Part shown: piece after piece, positions 1-7,474 of the stretch | How positions within the stretch are numbered: position 1 is the stretch's first letter | Layout of the letters: every line of letters begins with the position of its first letter | Assembly: GCF_026241895.1 (NCBI RefSeq) | Contig: NZ_JAPJIV010000013.1 | Coordinates: forward strand, 62,001-126,000 | DNA length: 64,000 nt | Direction: 5' to 3' | Origin: Pseudomonas sp. RIT-562 | Lineage (GTDB): Bacteria > Pseudomonadota > Gammaproteobacteria > Pseudomonadales > Pseudomonadaceae | Notes under the pieces: model-generated | What the model was told of the DNA's origin: nothing | The model's input: the letters and a program-made list of their open reading frames with translations, nothing else | The model's database searches: none | Position numbers and translations under genes: made by a program

Positions 1-48
1 AAGATTGGTCTTGAGAATTATCTGCAGTCGCAGATGGGCGAAGAGTAA
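1..48 (+). CDS. bfrB: Bacterioferritin, C-terminal end only (BfrB-like)
   Basis: Only the last 15 codons and the stop lie in the window. The frame reads KIGLENYLQSQMGEE and ends at TAA (46-48). This closely resembles the C-terminal helix of Pseudomonas BfrB, the 24-subunit iron-storage ferritin with haem at subunit interfaces. The next gene, grxD, follows bfrB in the P. aeruginosa layout I recall, which supports the call. A strong terminator lies just downstream. The catalytic ferroxidase residues are outside the window, so the assignment rests on the tail and the context. Confidence 0.75.
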   Translation, partial: KIGLENYLQSQMGEE

Positions 49-71
49 TTCGGCACCTGTACTCAGACATT

Positions 72-109
72 AAAAAGCCCCGCCCTCTTAACAGAGGCGG
101 GGCTTTTTT
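72..109 (+). terminator. Rho-independent terminator after bfrB
   Basis: A GC-rich stem (GCCCCGCC pairing with GGCGGGGC) with a short inner CTCT/AGAG extension is flanked by A5 on the left and T6 on the right. It begins 24 bases after the bfrB stop. The A/T flanks make it usable in both directions, but grxD ends on the far side of a REPIN, so its main client is bfrB. Confidence 0.9.
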
Positions 110-139
110 AATGACTGAATTCAGGTTCACCCGGAAACA

Positions 140-233
140 AATGTGGGAGCGGGCTTGCTCGCGAAAGCGGTGGTTCAGTCAACTAATCTGTTGAATGTTG
201 TACCGCTTTCGCGAGCAAGCCCGCTCCCACATT
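140..233. repeat. REPIN, GTGGGAGCGGGCTTGCTCGCGAA family
   Basis: Two perfect 32-base arms (140-171 and 202-233) in inverted orientation around a 30-base spacer form a long cruciform or hairpin. The arm sequence is the classic Pseudomonas REP core. It sits between the convergent ends of bfrB and grxD, the usual intergenic location. A second copy of the same family is at 15359-15448. Confidence 0.92.
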
Positions 234-240
234 GACGGGA

Positions 241-582
241 TCAGGCTTCAGTCTTGGTCGCAGCAGCAGCTTCGACAGCAGCCTTGATCGTGGTCTGCAA
301 CGAACCGTCAGCAGCCATCTCGGTCATGATGTCGCTACCGCCGACCAGTTCACCACCGACCCACAGTTGCGGAAAAGTTGGCCAGTTGGCGTATTTTGGC
401 AGGTTGGCGCGAATTTCCGGGTTCTGCAGGATGTCCACGTAAGCGAACTTTTCACCACACGCCATCACGGCCTGGGCGGCTTTTGCGGAGAAGCCACACT
501 GGGGGGCATTCGGCGAGCCTTTCATGTAAAGCAGAATAGTGTTGTTAGCAATCTGCTCTTTAATCGTTTCGATGATATCCAT
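241..582 (-). CDS. grxD: Monothiol glutaredoxin GrxD
   Basis: A 113-residue monothiol (CGFS-type) glutaredoxin. These proteins bind a glutathione-ligated [2Fe-2S] cluster and pass it to target proteins in the cytosol. The active-site CGFS motif is at residues 29-32 and is followed by the TFPQLWV segment and the GGSD glutathione-binding turn typical of the family. The start at 582 (MDIIETIKEQ) is preferred over an in-frame upstream ATG because it matches the family N-terminus and has GAGG a few bases upstream. Its position beside bacterioferritin fits a role in iron-sulfur and iron homeostasis. Confidence 0.95.
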   Translation of the reverse strand: MDIIETIKEQIANNTILLYMKGSPNAPQCGFSAKAAQAVMACGEKFAYVDILQNPEIRANLPKYANWPTFPQLWVGGELVGGSDIMTEMAADGSLQTTIKAAVEAAAATKTEA

Positions 583-679
583 GGAGCACCTCGGCTGAAC
601 TTTCCGACTCAAGGGTCGGCACGGTGGCGCATTGTAACGGAAACCTGAGCGCCATGCTCGGTCTCCCCGACAGACACGA

Positions 680-2788
680 TCAAGCCGCCGCCACCGTCAC
701 CGGCACGCCGTTCAGCGCCGCGTTACCTGAAAGTTCGTCGAGCTGGCACTCATCCGTCAGGTCATTGGCGCTGGAACCGGGCTGGCCGCTGGCGATGGTC
801 ATCTGGACACCAGGTCGGGCATGACCCCAGCCGTGAGGCAAACTGACCACGCCTTGCATCATGTCCAGGCTCGCCACCACCTCGACTTCAATCACCCCCA
901 CTCGCGAACTGACGCGCACCCGCTGTCCATCAACGAGCCCGCGTTTGCTCAGGTCTTCCGGGTGCATCAGCAACTGATGGCGCGGCTTGCCTTTAACCAG
1001 CCGGTGATAGTTGTGCATCCACGAGTTGTTGCTACGCACATGACGGCGGCCGATCATCAGCAGCTCATCGGCAGCCGGAGCTCGCAAGGCGGCAAAACGC
1101 GCCAGGTCCGCGAGGATCACTGGCGGCGCTGCCTGAATTCGCTGGTTGGCGGTTTTCAGGCGCGGCGCGAGGTTAGGTTTCAATGCCCCCAGATCGACTC
1201 CATGGGGGTGATCGAACAACGTAGCCAACGACAATTTGTGCTCTGAAGCGTCGCCGTAAGCGCCCATGCGCAAACCGCGATCAATCATCTGCGCAGGGGC
1301 AATCGTTGGCTTGAGCTCCTTGCCGGTCCTGGTGGCAAACGCCTGGGCCAGCCCCACGAAAATCTCCCAGTCGTGCAACGCTCCGTCAGGCTTGGCCAGG
1401 ATCGCCCGGTTGAAGCGGCTGACGTTACGCACCGCAAACAGATTAAAGGTGGTGTCGTAGTGATCGTTTTCCAGGGCAGAGGTCGACGGCAGGATCAGGT
1501 CGGCGTAGCGCGTGGTCTCATTGATGTACAAGTCGACGCTGACCATGAACTCCAGGCCGTCCAGCGCCTGCTCCAGCTGTCGGCCATTAGGCGTGGACAA
1601 TACCGGATTGCCCGCCACGGTAATCAGCGCCCGCACCTGCCCTTCGCCTTCGGTGAGCATTTCTTCGGCCAGCGCCGAAACCGGTAGCTCACCGGCATAT
1701 TCCGGCCGTCCCGACACGCGGCTCTGCCACAAATTGAAATGCCCGCCGGAAGTCGACGCCACCAGATCCACTGCGGGCTCTGTGCATAGCGCCCCACCCA
1801 CTCGATCAAGATTGCCGGTGACCAGATTGATCAATTGCACCAGCCAATGGCACAGCGTGCCGAACGCCTGCGTCGACACCCCCATGCGCCCGTAGCACAC
1901 AGCCGTTGGCGCGCCGGCGAAGTCCCGTGCCAGCTGGCGGATGGATTCGGCCGGCACGGCGCACAGCGGGCTCATGGCCTCGGCCGTGAAAGGTGCCACT
2001 GCCGCACGCACTTCGTCCAGGCCATCCACCGGCAGGTGACTGCCTTGGGCCAGGCCTTCAGCGAACAGGGTATTGAGCAAGCCGAACAGCAGGGCCGCAT
2101 CGCCGCCAGGACGCACGAACAGATGCTGGTCGGCGATCGCCGCCGTCTCGCTGCGCCGCGGATCGACTACCACCACTTTGCCGCCCCGGGCCTGAATCGC
2201 CTTCAAGCGTTTTTCCACATCCGGCACCGTCATGATGCTGCCGTTGGACGCCAGGGGATTTCCGCCGAGGATCAGCATGAAGTCGGTGTGATCAATGTCC
2301 GGGATCGGCAACAGCAAACCGTGGCCGTACATCAGGTGGCTGGTCAGGTGATGGGGTAGCTGGTCGACCGAGGTCGCGGAAAAACGATTGCGGGTTTTCA
2401 GCAACCCCAGAAAGTAGTTGCTGTGGGTCATCAACCCGTAGTTATGCACACTGGGATTACCCTGGTAGACCGCCACCGAATTCTGCCCGTGGCGCTCCTG
2501 AATCACCGCCAGGCGCTCGGCTACCAGGCTGAACGCCGCATCCCATTCTATCGGCTGCCATTCGCTACCCACCCGAAGCATCGGCTGGCGCAGGCGGTCC
2601 GGATCATTCTGGATATCCTGCAGCGCTACCGCCTTGGGGCAGATGTGGCCGCGACTGAAAGTATCCTGGGCATCGCCCTTGATCGAGGTGATCTGCACAC
2701 CCGCGCCTTCGACTTCAGTGGTCTCGATGGTCAGGCCGCAGATGGCCTCGCACAGGTGGCACGCACGGTGATGGAGAGTCTTGGTCAT
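680..2788 (-). CDS. Molybdopterin-dependent oxidoreductase (formate dehydrogenase/nitrate reductase-like)
   Basis: A 702-residue protein of the DMSO reductase superfamily. The N-terminus carries a [4Fe-4S] cluster motif C-x2-C-x3-C (Cys10, Cys13, Cys17) with the fourth cysteine at 50 (GHICPK). The molybdopterin oxidoreductase core follows, and the C-terminal molydopterin dinucleotide-binding fold begins near residue 580 (RRHVRSNNSWMHN). There is no signal peptide, so it is cytoplasmic, and no companion subunit is adjacent. The substrate cannot be read from the sequence. Homologues sit between grxD and argF in other pseudomonads. The length is normal for single-subunit members such as FdhA/BisC-like enzymes. 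Confidence 0.85.
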   Translation of the reverse strand: MTKTLHHRACHLCEAICGLTIETTEVEGAGVQITSIKGDAQDTFSRGHICPKAVALQDIQNDPDRLRQPMLRVGSEWQPIEWDAAFSLVAERLAVIQERHGQNSVAVYQGNPSVHNYGLMTHSNYFLGLLKTRNRFSATSVDQLPHHLTSHLMYGHGLLLPIPDIDHTDFMLILGGNPLASNGSIMTVPDVEKRLKAIQARGGKVVVVDPRRSETAAIADQHLFVRPGGDAALLFGLLNTLFAEGLAQGSHLPVDGLDEVRAAVAPFTAEAMSPLCAVPAESIRQLARDFAGAPTAVCYGRMGVSTQAFGTLCHWLVQLINLVTGNLDRVGGALCTEPAVDLVASTSGGHFNLWQSRVSGRPEYAGELPVSALAEEMLTEGEGQVRALITVAGNPVLSTPNGRQLEQALDGLEFMVSVDLYINETTRYADLILPSTSALENDHYDTTFNLFAVRNVSRFNRAILAKPDGALHDWEIFVGLAQAFATRTGKELKPTIAPAQMIDRGLRMGAYGDASEHKLSLATLFDHPHGVDLGALKPNLAPRLKTANQRIQAAPPVILADLARFAALRAPAADELLMIGRRHVRSNNSWMHNYHRLVKGKPRHQLLMHPEDLSKRGLVDGQRVRVSSRVGVIEVEVVASLDMMQGVVSLPHGWGHARPGVQMTIASGQPGSSANDLTDECQLDELSGNAALNGVPVTVAAA

Positions 2789-2922
2789 GGCCAGTCTCTG
2801 TCTTGTTCTGGGCGGGCAATAACGGCCGCGGGAACAAAACTATGGCGCCTACCCTGCAAGTGCGCCAGCGACGTTCGTCTTGTGAATCGGCCGCCATCAG
2901 GCCAGCCGATGCACGCGGCGGA

Positions 2923-3213
2923 TCAGTCCGGCGCAAGCCTGGGCGGGAGCTGCAATTGGACTTCCTGGACGGTCTCGATCTGCTCATGGGCGATATGCAC
3001 ACCCGTGAGTTCGCCGATCAGGCGCCAGTGCTCGTCAAGACCGCTGCTGATAGTCGCCATGCGATCTATCATGCGCCGTCCCGCAGCCTTGGTGATCTCG
3101 TCATTGCTGCGCATCAGTTCGAAGGACATCGAAGTCATGGAGGCGGTCAGGTGGGTAAGGGAGCGGGCCGTGAGGCTAAGCAGTTCCATGAGTTGCTGTT
3201 CTTTCGATTCCAT
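2923..3213 (-). CDS. Small conserved helical protein of unknown function
   Basis: A 96-residue hypothetical protein, not recognised as a named family. It looks almost entirely helical: long amphipathic stretches rich in Leu, Met and Ser (residues 5-70), no signal peptide, no membrane segment and no cysteines. AGGAAG lies about eight bases before the ATG, supporting expression. It is divergent from argF and lies in the same place as a small hypothetical gene in the P. aeruginosa arrangement I recall. Real-gene status is supported by the RBS and by context; its function is open. Confidence 0.7.
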   Translation of the reverse strand: MESKEQQLMELLSLTARSLTHLTASMTSMSFELMRSNDEITKAAGRRMIDRMATISSGLDEHWRLIGELTGVHIAHEQIETVQEVQLQLPPRLAPD

Positions 3214-3619
3214 TCCGAATGGCTTCCTGCGTCGTTCGTGCCTTAGTTATAACCCAGCACTTTGTATTAGCAAATCTTTCAGACCAGAAGCAGTCACCTT
3301 TTTGCCCTGGAACAAAGGTCAGAAATCGCCCCGCACCGCCCGGTTTGATTGCAAAGCCCCGGGGCCGCAGTGTACAAATGGTGCGCTGCTGACAGGAAAC
3401 AGGCTTCAAAGCGCTACTGCGATGATCCCATGCGGTTATCCCTTAGCCCCTCCGAATTCCTTAAAACCCGTAGCCCTATTGGTAAGACGCGACATTTAAT
3501 TATAAGATCGCGCCTTCCCCTATTTCGTCGCCCCGTGCGGCTTACGCCGCAGGTCTCGCCCGTTTTTCAGTTAAACAAGGCTTTGAGTATCTGCGGTCTG
3601 TTGCAAAAGGTAGTCAATG
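3214..3619 (+). promoter_or_regulatory. Intergenic control region upstream of argF
   Basis: About 400 bases separate the small minus-strand gene from argF. The region contains the ArgR-like tandem half-sites and a candidate promoter (listed separately). The first 230 bases show no convincing ORF, repeat or structured RNA. AAGG six to nine bases before the argF start is the ribosome binding site. Confidence 0.6.
3479..3515 (-). promoter_or_regulatory. Tandem ArgR-type half-sites overlapping the argF promoter
   Basis: Read on the minus strand, 3479-3494 is TGTCGC-N8-AA, exactly the Pseudomonas ArgR half-site pattern as I know it. A second copy with a 4/6 core match and the same N8-AA lies at 3500-3515, precisely 21 bases away, two helical turns. 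P. aeruginosa ArgR binds such tandem half-sites and represses argF when arginine is present. A plausible sigma-70 promoter (TTGGTA 3479-3484, 16 bases, TATAAG 3501-3506) lies inside the site, so binding would block polymerase. Both assignments are by pattern only. Confidence 0.65.
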
Positions 3620-4540
3620 ATGAGCGCAAGGCACTTTCTCTCCCTGATGGATTGCACGCCCGAAGAGCTGGTCAGCGTGATCCGTCGAGGCGTTGAGCTC
3701 AAGGACCTGCGTAACCGCGGCGTACTGTTCGAGCCTCTGAAAAACCGCGTGCTCGGGATGATTTTCGAGAAGTCCTCGACGCGCACCCGTATCTCGTTCG
3801 AAGCCGGCATGATCCAGCTCGGCGGGCAGGCAATCTTCCTGTCGCCGCGCGACACCCAACTGGGTCGCGGCGAGCCGATCAGTGACTGCGCGATCGTCAT
3901 GTCGAGCATGCTCGACGCGGTGATGATCCGCACCTTTGCCCACAGCACCCTGACCGAGTTCGCGGCCAATTCCCGCGTGCCGGTGATCAATGGCCTGTCC
4001 GATGACCTGCACCCGTGCCAGTTGCTGGCCGACATGCAAACCTTCCTGGAGCACCGCGGCTCGATCCAGGGCAAGACCGTGGCCTGGATTGGCGATGGCA
4101 ACAATATGTGCAACAGCTATATAGAAGCGGCGATCCAGTTCGACTTCCAGCTGCGCATTGCCTGTCCGGAAGGCTACGAGCCCAACGCTGAATTCGTGGC
4201 CAAGGCCGGCGATCGGGTGACCATCCTGCGCGATCCAAAAGATGCCGTGCGTGGCGCGCACCTGGTGAGCACCGACGTCTGGACCTCCATGGGCCAGGAA
4301 GAAGAAACCGCCAAGCGCCTCAAGCTGTTCGCACCCTTCCAGGTCAACCGTGCCCTGCTCGATCTGGCCGCAGAGGACGTACTGTTCATGCACTGCCTGC
4401 CAGCTCACCGTGGCGAGGAAATCAGCCTCGACCTGCTCGATGACAAGCGCTCAGTCGCCTGGGATCAGGCAGAAAACCGTCTTCACGCCCAGAAGGCCCT
4501 GCTCGAATTTCTCGTTGAACCGGCGTACCACCACGCATGA
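3620..4540 (+). CDS. argF: Ornithine carbamoyltransferase, anabolic
   Basis: Joins ornithine and carbamoyl phosphate to make citrulline in cytosolic arginine biosynthesis. The 306-residue protein has the carbamoyl-phosphate motif SSTRT (about residues 52-56), the HPCQ motif and the ornithine-site HCLPAHRG motif. It is nearly identical to the P. aeruginosa ArgF that I remember. Two adjacent ATGs (3617 and 3620) are possible; 3620 gives the family N-terminus MSARHFL. The gene stops at 4540 in a 4-base ATGA overlap with the ABC ATPase gene. ArgR-type sites lie upstream, consistent with arginine repression. Confidence 0.97.
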   Translation: MSARHFLSLMDCTPEELVSVIRRGVELKDLRNRGVLFEPLKNRVLGMIFEKSSTRTRISFEAGMIQLGGQAIFLSPRDTQLGRGEPISDCAIVMSSMLDAVMIRTFAHSTLTEFAANSRVPVINGLSDDLHPCQLLADMQTFLEHRGSIQGKTVAWIGDGNNMCNSYIEAAIQFDFQLRIACPEGYEPNAEFVAKAGDRVTILRDPKDAVRGAHLVSTDVWTSMGQEEETAKRLKLFAPFQVNRALLDLAAEDVLFMHCLPAHRGEEISLDLLDDKRSVAWDQAENRLHAQKALLEFLVEPAYHHA

Positions 4541-5646
4541 GCCAGCCATTACTGTTAAATCTGCGCAACCTAGCGTGCGGCTATCAAGACCAGCGAGTCG
4601 TGCAGAACCTCAACCTGCATCTGAATGCCGGTGACATTGGCTGCCTGCTGGGCTCCTCGGGCTGTGGCAAGACCACCACCCTGCGCGCCATCGCCGGTTT
4701 CGAACCGGTGCATGAAGGGGAAATCACCTTGGCGGGCGAGACGATCTCCAGCGCCGGGTTCACCCTCGCGCCGGAGAAACGTCGGATCGGCATGGTGTTC
4801 CAGGACTACGCGCTGTTTCCGCACTTGAGCGTCGCCGAGAACATCGCATTCGGCATTCGCAAGCATCCGCAAAAGGCGCGCGTGACCGAAGAACTGCTCG
4901 AGTTGGTCAACCTGAAAAACCTCGGCAAACGCTTTCCGCACGAGCTTTCCGGTGGTCAGCAGCAGCGTGTCGCATTGGCCCGCGCCCTGGCGCCGGAGCC
5001 GCAATTGCTGCTGCTCGACGAACCGTTTTCCAACCTCGATGGCGAGTTGCGACGCAAACTCAGCCACGAAGTGCGCGACATTCTCAAGGCTCGTGGCACC
5101 AGTGCGATCTTGGTGACCCACGACCAGGAAGAAGCCTTCGCGGTCAGCGACCATGTCGGGGTGTTCAAGGAGGGGCGCCTGGAACAGTGGGATACGCCCT
5201 ACAACCTCTATCACGAACCGCTGACGCCTTATGTTGCAAGCTTCATCGGCCAGGGTTATTTCATTCGCGGCAGGCTGGACAGCCCTGAGTCGGTGCAGAC
5301 TGAGTTGGGGGAGTTACGCGGTAATCGCGCTTATACCTGGCCGGTGGGCGGTGCGGTGGATGTGTTATTGCGTCCGGACGATATCGTTTATGCGCCCGAC
5401 AGTAGTTTGAGGGCGCGGATTGTCGGCAAGTCGTTCCAGGGGGCTTCGACGCTGTATCGCTTGCAGATGCCGACAGGGGCGCAACTGGAGTCGATCTTTC
5501 CGAGCCATGCTGATCATCAGGTCGGCGCCGAGGTTGGCATTCGTGTTGCGGCGGAACACCTGGTGTTGTTCCAGGCATCCGGCAGCACGGCGGCGCAGAT
5601 TCCGGCCACGGAGACCGGTGTTCGCCGGTACAGCACGGCTAGCTAA
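4537..5646 (+). CDS. ABC transporter ATP-binding protein, FbpC/PotA-like
   Basis: A 369-residue importer-type ATPase. It has Walker A GSSGCGKTT (residues 39-47), signature LSGGQQQR, Walker B LLLLDEP and the H-loop VTHD, followed by a C-terminal TOBE-like regulatory domain (about 240-345). The sequence is closest to iron(III) or polyamine/phosphonate ATPases of the FbpC/PotA type. It begins inside the argF stop codon, so translation is coupled to argF. No permease or binding protein is adjacent, so it either works with components encoded elsewhere or the substrate is unknown. Confidence 0.85.
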   Translation: MSQPLLLNLRNLACGYQDQRVVQNLNLHLNAGDIGCLLGSSGCGKTTTLRAIAGFEPVHEGEITLAGETISSAGFTLAPEKRRIGMVFQDYALFPHLSVAENIAFGIRKHPQKARVTEELLELVNLKNLGKRFPHELSGGQQQRVALARALAPEPQLLLLDEPFSNLDGELRRKLSHEVRDILKARGTSAILVTHDQEEAFAVSDHVGVFKEGRLEQWDTPYNLYHEPLTPYVASFIGQGYFIRGRLDSPESVQTELGELRGNRAYTWPVGGAVDVLLRPDDIVYAPDSSLRARIVGKSFQGASTLYRLQMPTGAQLESIFPSHADHQVGAEVGIRVAAEHLVLFQASGSTAAQIPATETGVRRYSTAS

Positions 5647-5670
5647 GCCCCGTTGAATACACCGCCCTCC

Positions 5671-5759
5671 TGTAGGAGTGAGCCTGCTCGCGATCGCGAT
5701 GTGTCAGACAACCATGAGTTGACTGGCACTCCCTCATCGCGAGCAGGCTCGCTCCTACA
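5671..5759. repeat. REPIN, GTAGGAGTGAGCCTGCTCGCGAT family
   Basis: Inverted arms at 5671-5694 and 5736-5759, identical except for one T/G difference, surround a 41-base spacer. The element lies between the convergent ends of the ABC ATPase gene and ybaK. Same family as the elements at 9861, 11713 and 19082. Confidence 0.9.
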
Positions 5760-5779
5760 AGGGTTCTCAGTGTCAGCGA

Positions 5780-6250
5780 TCAGGCGCGCCCAATATCGGC
5801 AAACTTACCCTGGGTATGCTCTGCCAATACCGCCGGCGCCAGCTCCACTTCCAGCCCCCTGCGCCCCGCGCTGACAAAAATGCTGGCAAAAGGCTGAGCT
5901 GAATTATCGATAAAAGTGCGCAAGCGCTTTTTCTGCCCCAGTGGACTGATCCCCCCCAGCAAATACCCGGTCGAGCGCTGCGCCGCAGCAGGGTCCGCCA
6001 TTTCCACCTTCTTCACCCCCGCCGCCTGCGCCAAGCCCTTCAGGTCGAGACTTCCGACGACCGGCACCACTGCCACCAACAACTCACCTTTTTCACTGGC
6101 CGCCAGCAAGGTCTTGAACACCTGCGCCGGATCAAGGCCGAGCTTTTCCGCAGCCTCCAAACCATAAGAGGCAGCCTTGGGATCATGTTCGTAACTGTGC
6201 ACACGATGTTCGGCTCGAACTTTTTTCAACAAATCCAATGCGGGGGTCAT
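5780..6250 (-). CDS. ybaK: Cys-tRNA(Pro)/Cys-tRNA(Cys) deacylase YbaK
   Basis: A 156-residue trans-editing enzyme that hydrolyses Cys mischarged on tRNA-Pro, preventing cysteine-for-proline errors. The single YbaK/ProX-like domain fills the protein. The essential lysine is at position 46 in VFKTLL, and the conserved GGISPLGQKK loop begins at residue 99. The length matches E. coli YbaK. It is transcribed alone, towards the ABC ATPase and away from glpF. Cytoplasmic. Confidence 0.95.
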   Translation of the reverse strand: MTPALDLLKKVRAEHRVHSYEHDPKAASYGLEAAEKLGLDPAQVFKTLLAASEKGELLVAVVPVVGSLDLKGLAQAAGVKKVEMADPAAAQRSTGYLLGGISPLGQKKRLRTFIDNSAQPFASIFVSAGRRGLEVELAPAVLAEHTQGKFADIGRA

Positions 6251-6450
6251 GACAGCTCCAGACTGGGCGGAAGTAGAAAAATCCTCAGGCGGATTCTAGG
6301 CCATTGGCCCTTAAAAGGCTCTATAGCGCCACTATTTCGTAGGTGCTGCGCAAAGGTTTACCGCTCGTCCGCATTCAGCTCGTCCGGTGAACAACAGGAT
6401 CATTCACATGACTAATAGCTGAAATGTGACTGATGGTTCACTTTCGACCT

Positions 6451-6479
6451 TTGACAGCAGCGTTTCTTGTCTATATTTT
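6451..6479 (+). promoter_or_regulatory. Sigma-70 promoter of glpFKR
   Basis: A perfect -35 box TTGACA (6451-6456) is followed after 17 bases by TATTTT (6474-6479). The GlpR-type operator starts at the next base, so repressor bound there would cover the transcription start. The remainder of 6251-6450 shows no further clear signal. Confidence 0.65.
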
Positions 6480-6494
6480 TTCGAATACGAATAC
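6477..6494. promoter_or_regulatory. GlpR operator before glpF
   Basis: TTTTTCG-AATA-CGAATAC has the shape of the enterobacterial GlpR site (about ATKTTCG-N4-CGAACAT), with perfect TTCG/CGAA core arms at 6480-6491. It lies immediately downstream of the -10 box. A degenerate half (TACGAATA, 6497-6504) follows. The glpR gene is in the same cluster, giving an autoregulatory loop derepressed by glycerol-3-phosphate. Confidence 0.7.
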
Positions 6495-6546
6495 TGTACG
6501 AATAGTCGCTCGCAGCACCCAGACAAAAACAACAACGAGGTTTCCA

Positions 6547-7398
6547 ATGACAACTGCTTTACGCCAACCGCCGCTCTCGAGCCAATGCATGGCCGAGTTT
6601 TTAGGCACTGCCCTGCTGATCTTTTTCGGCACCGGGTGTGTTGCTGCGCTCAAGGTCGCGGGTGCCAGCTTTGGCTTGTGGGAAATCAGCATCATCTGGG
6701 GCGTAGGCGTGAGCATGGCGATCTACATGACCGCCGGCGTTTCCGGGGCGCATCTCAATCCTGCAGTCAGCATTGCGCTGTGCATTTTCACCGACTTCGA
6801 AAAGCGCAAACTACCGTTTTATATCCTCGCCCAGGTGGCGGGCGCCTTCTGCGGCGCTTTGTTGGTGTACACGCTCTACAGCAATCTGTTCTTCGATTAC
6901 GAACAAACCCACCAAATGGTTCGCGGCACTCAGGCGAGCCTGGAACTGGCCTCGGTATTCTCGACCTTCCCGCATCCGGCCCTGACCACGGCCCAGGCAT
7001 TCCTGGTTGAAGTGATCATCACCGCCATCCTGATGGGCGTGATCATGTCCCTGACCGACGATAACAATGGCTTGCCGAAAGGCCCGTTGGCGCCACTGCT
7101 GATCGGCTTGCTGATCGCGGTTATCGGCAGTTCGATGGGCCCACTGACCGGTTTTGCGATGAACCCGGCGCGTGACTTCGGTCCGAAACTGATGACTTTT
7201 TTCACCGGCTGGGGTGAAATTTCCCTCACCGGCGGGCGTGACATCCCCTATTTCCTGATTCCGATCTTTGCACCGATAGTCGGTGCCTGCCTTGGCGCTG
7301 CAGCTTATCGCGGGCTCATTGCCCGTCATCTGCCAAGCGCCGAACCCGAGACAACGAATGCAGCACCAGCTGTTGACGGCAAACCGCGCACTTCTTGA
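6547..7398 (+). CDS. glpF: Glycerol uptake facilitator (aquaglyceroporin)
   Basis: Inner-membrane MIP-family channel that lets glycerol diffuse into the cell. Six hydrophobic spans and the two half-helix NPA motifs at residues 71-73 and 206-208 are visible. The second reads NPARD, whose Asp is typical of glycerol channels rather than water channels. The start at 6547 is chosen over the longer frame from 6433 because GAGG lies six bases upstream and the upstream stretch contains the promoter and GlpR operator. Length 283 aa is normal. First gene of glpFKR. Confidence 0.97.
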   Translation: MTTALRQPPLSSQCMAEFLGTALLIFFGTGCVAALKVAGASFGLWEISIIWGVGVSMAIYMTAGVSGAHLNPAVSIALCIFTDFEKRKLPFYILAQVAGAFCGALLVYTLYSNLFFDYEQTHQMVRGTQASLELASVFSTFPHPALTTAQAFLVEVIITAILMGVIMSLTDDNNGLPKGPLAPLLIGLLIAVIGSSMGPLTGFAMNPARDFGPKLMTFFTGWGEISLTGGRDIPYFLIPIFAPIVGACLGAAAYRGLIARHLPSAEPETTNAAPAVDGKPRTS

Positions 7399-7474
7399 TA
7401 CCGTAGGCGCGTGATCCTGCCAATCTGGTCTCGCGCCTGACCTCACTCCCTTATCTACGTCCAAGGCAATCGAC

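Noticed and set aside
6497..6508. Second GlpR operator before glpF
   Set aside because: Only one half (TACGAATA) resembles the site; the other half does not match.
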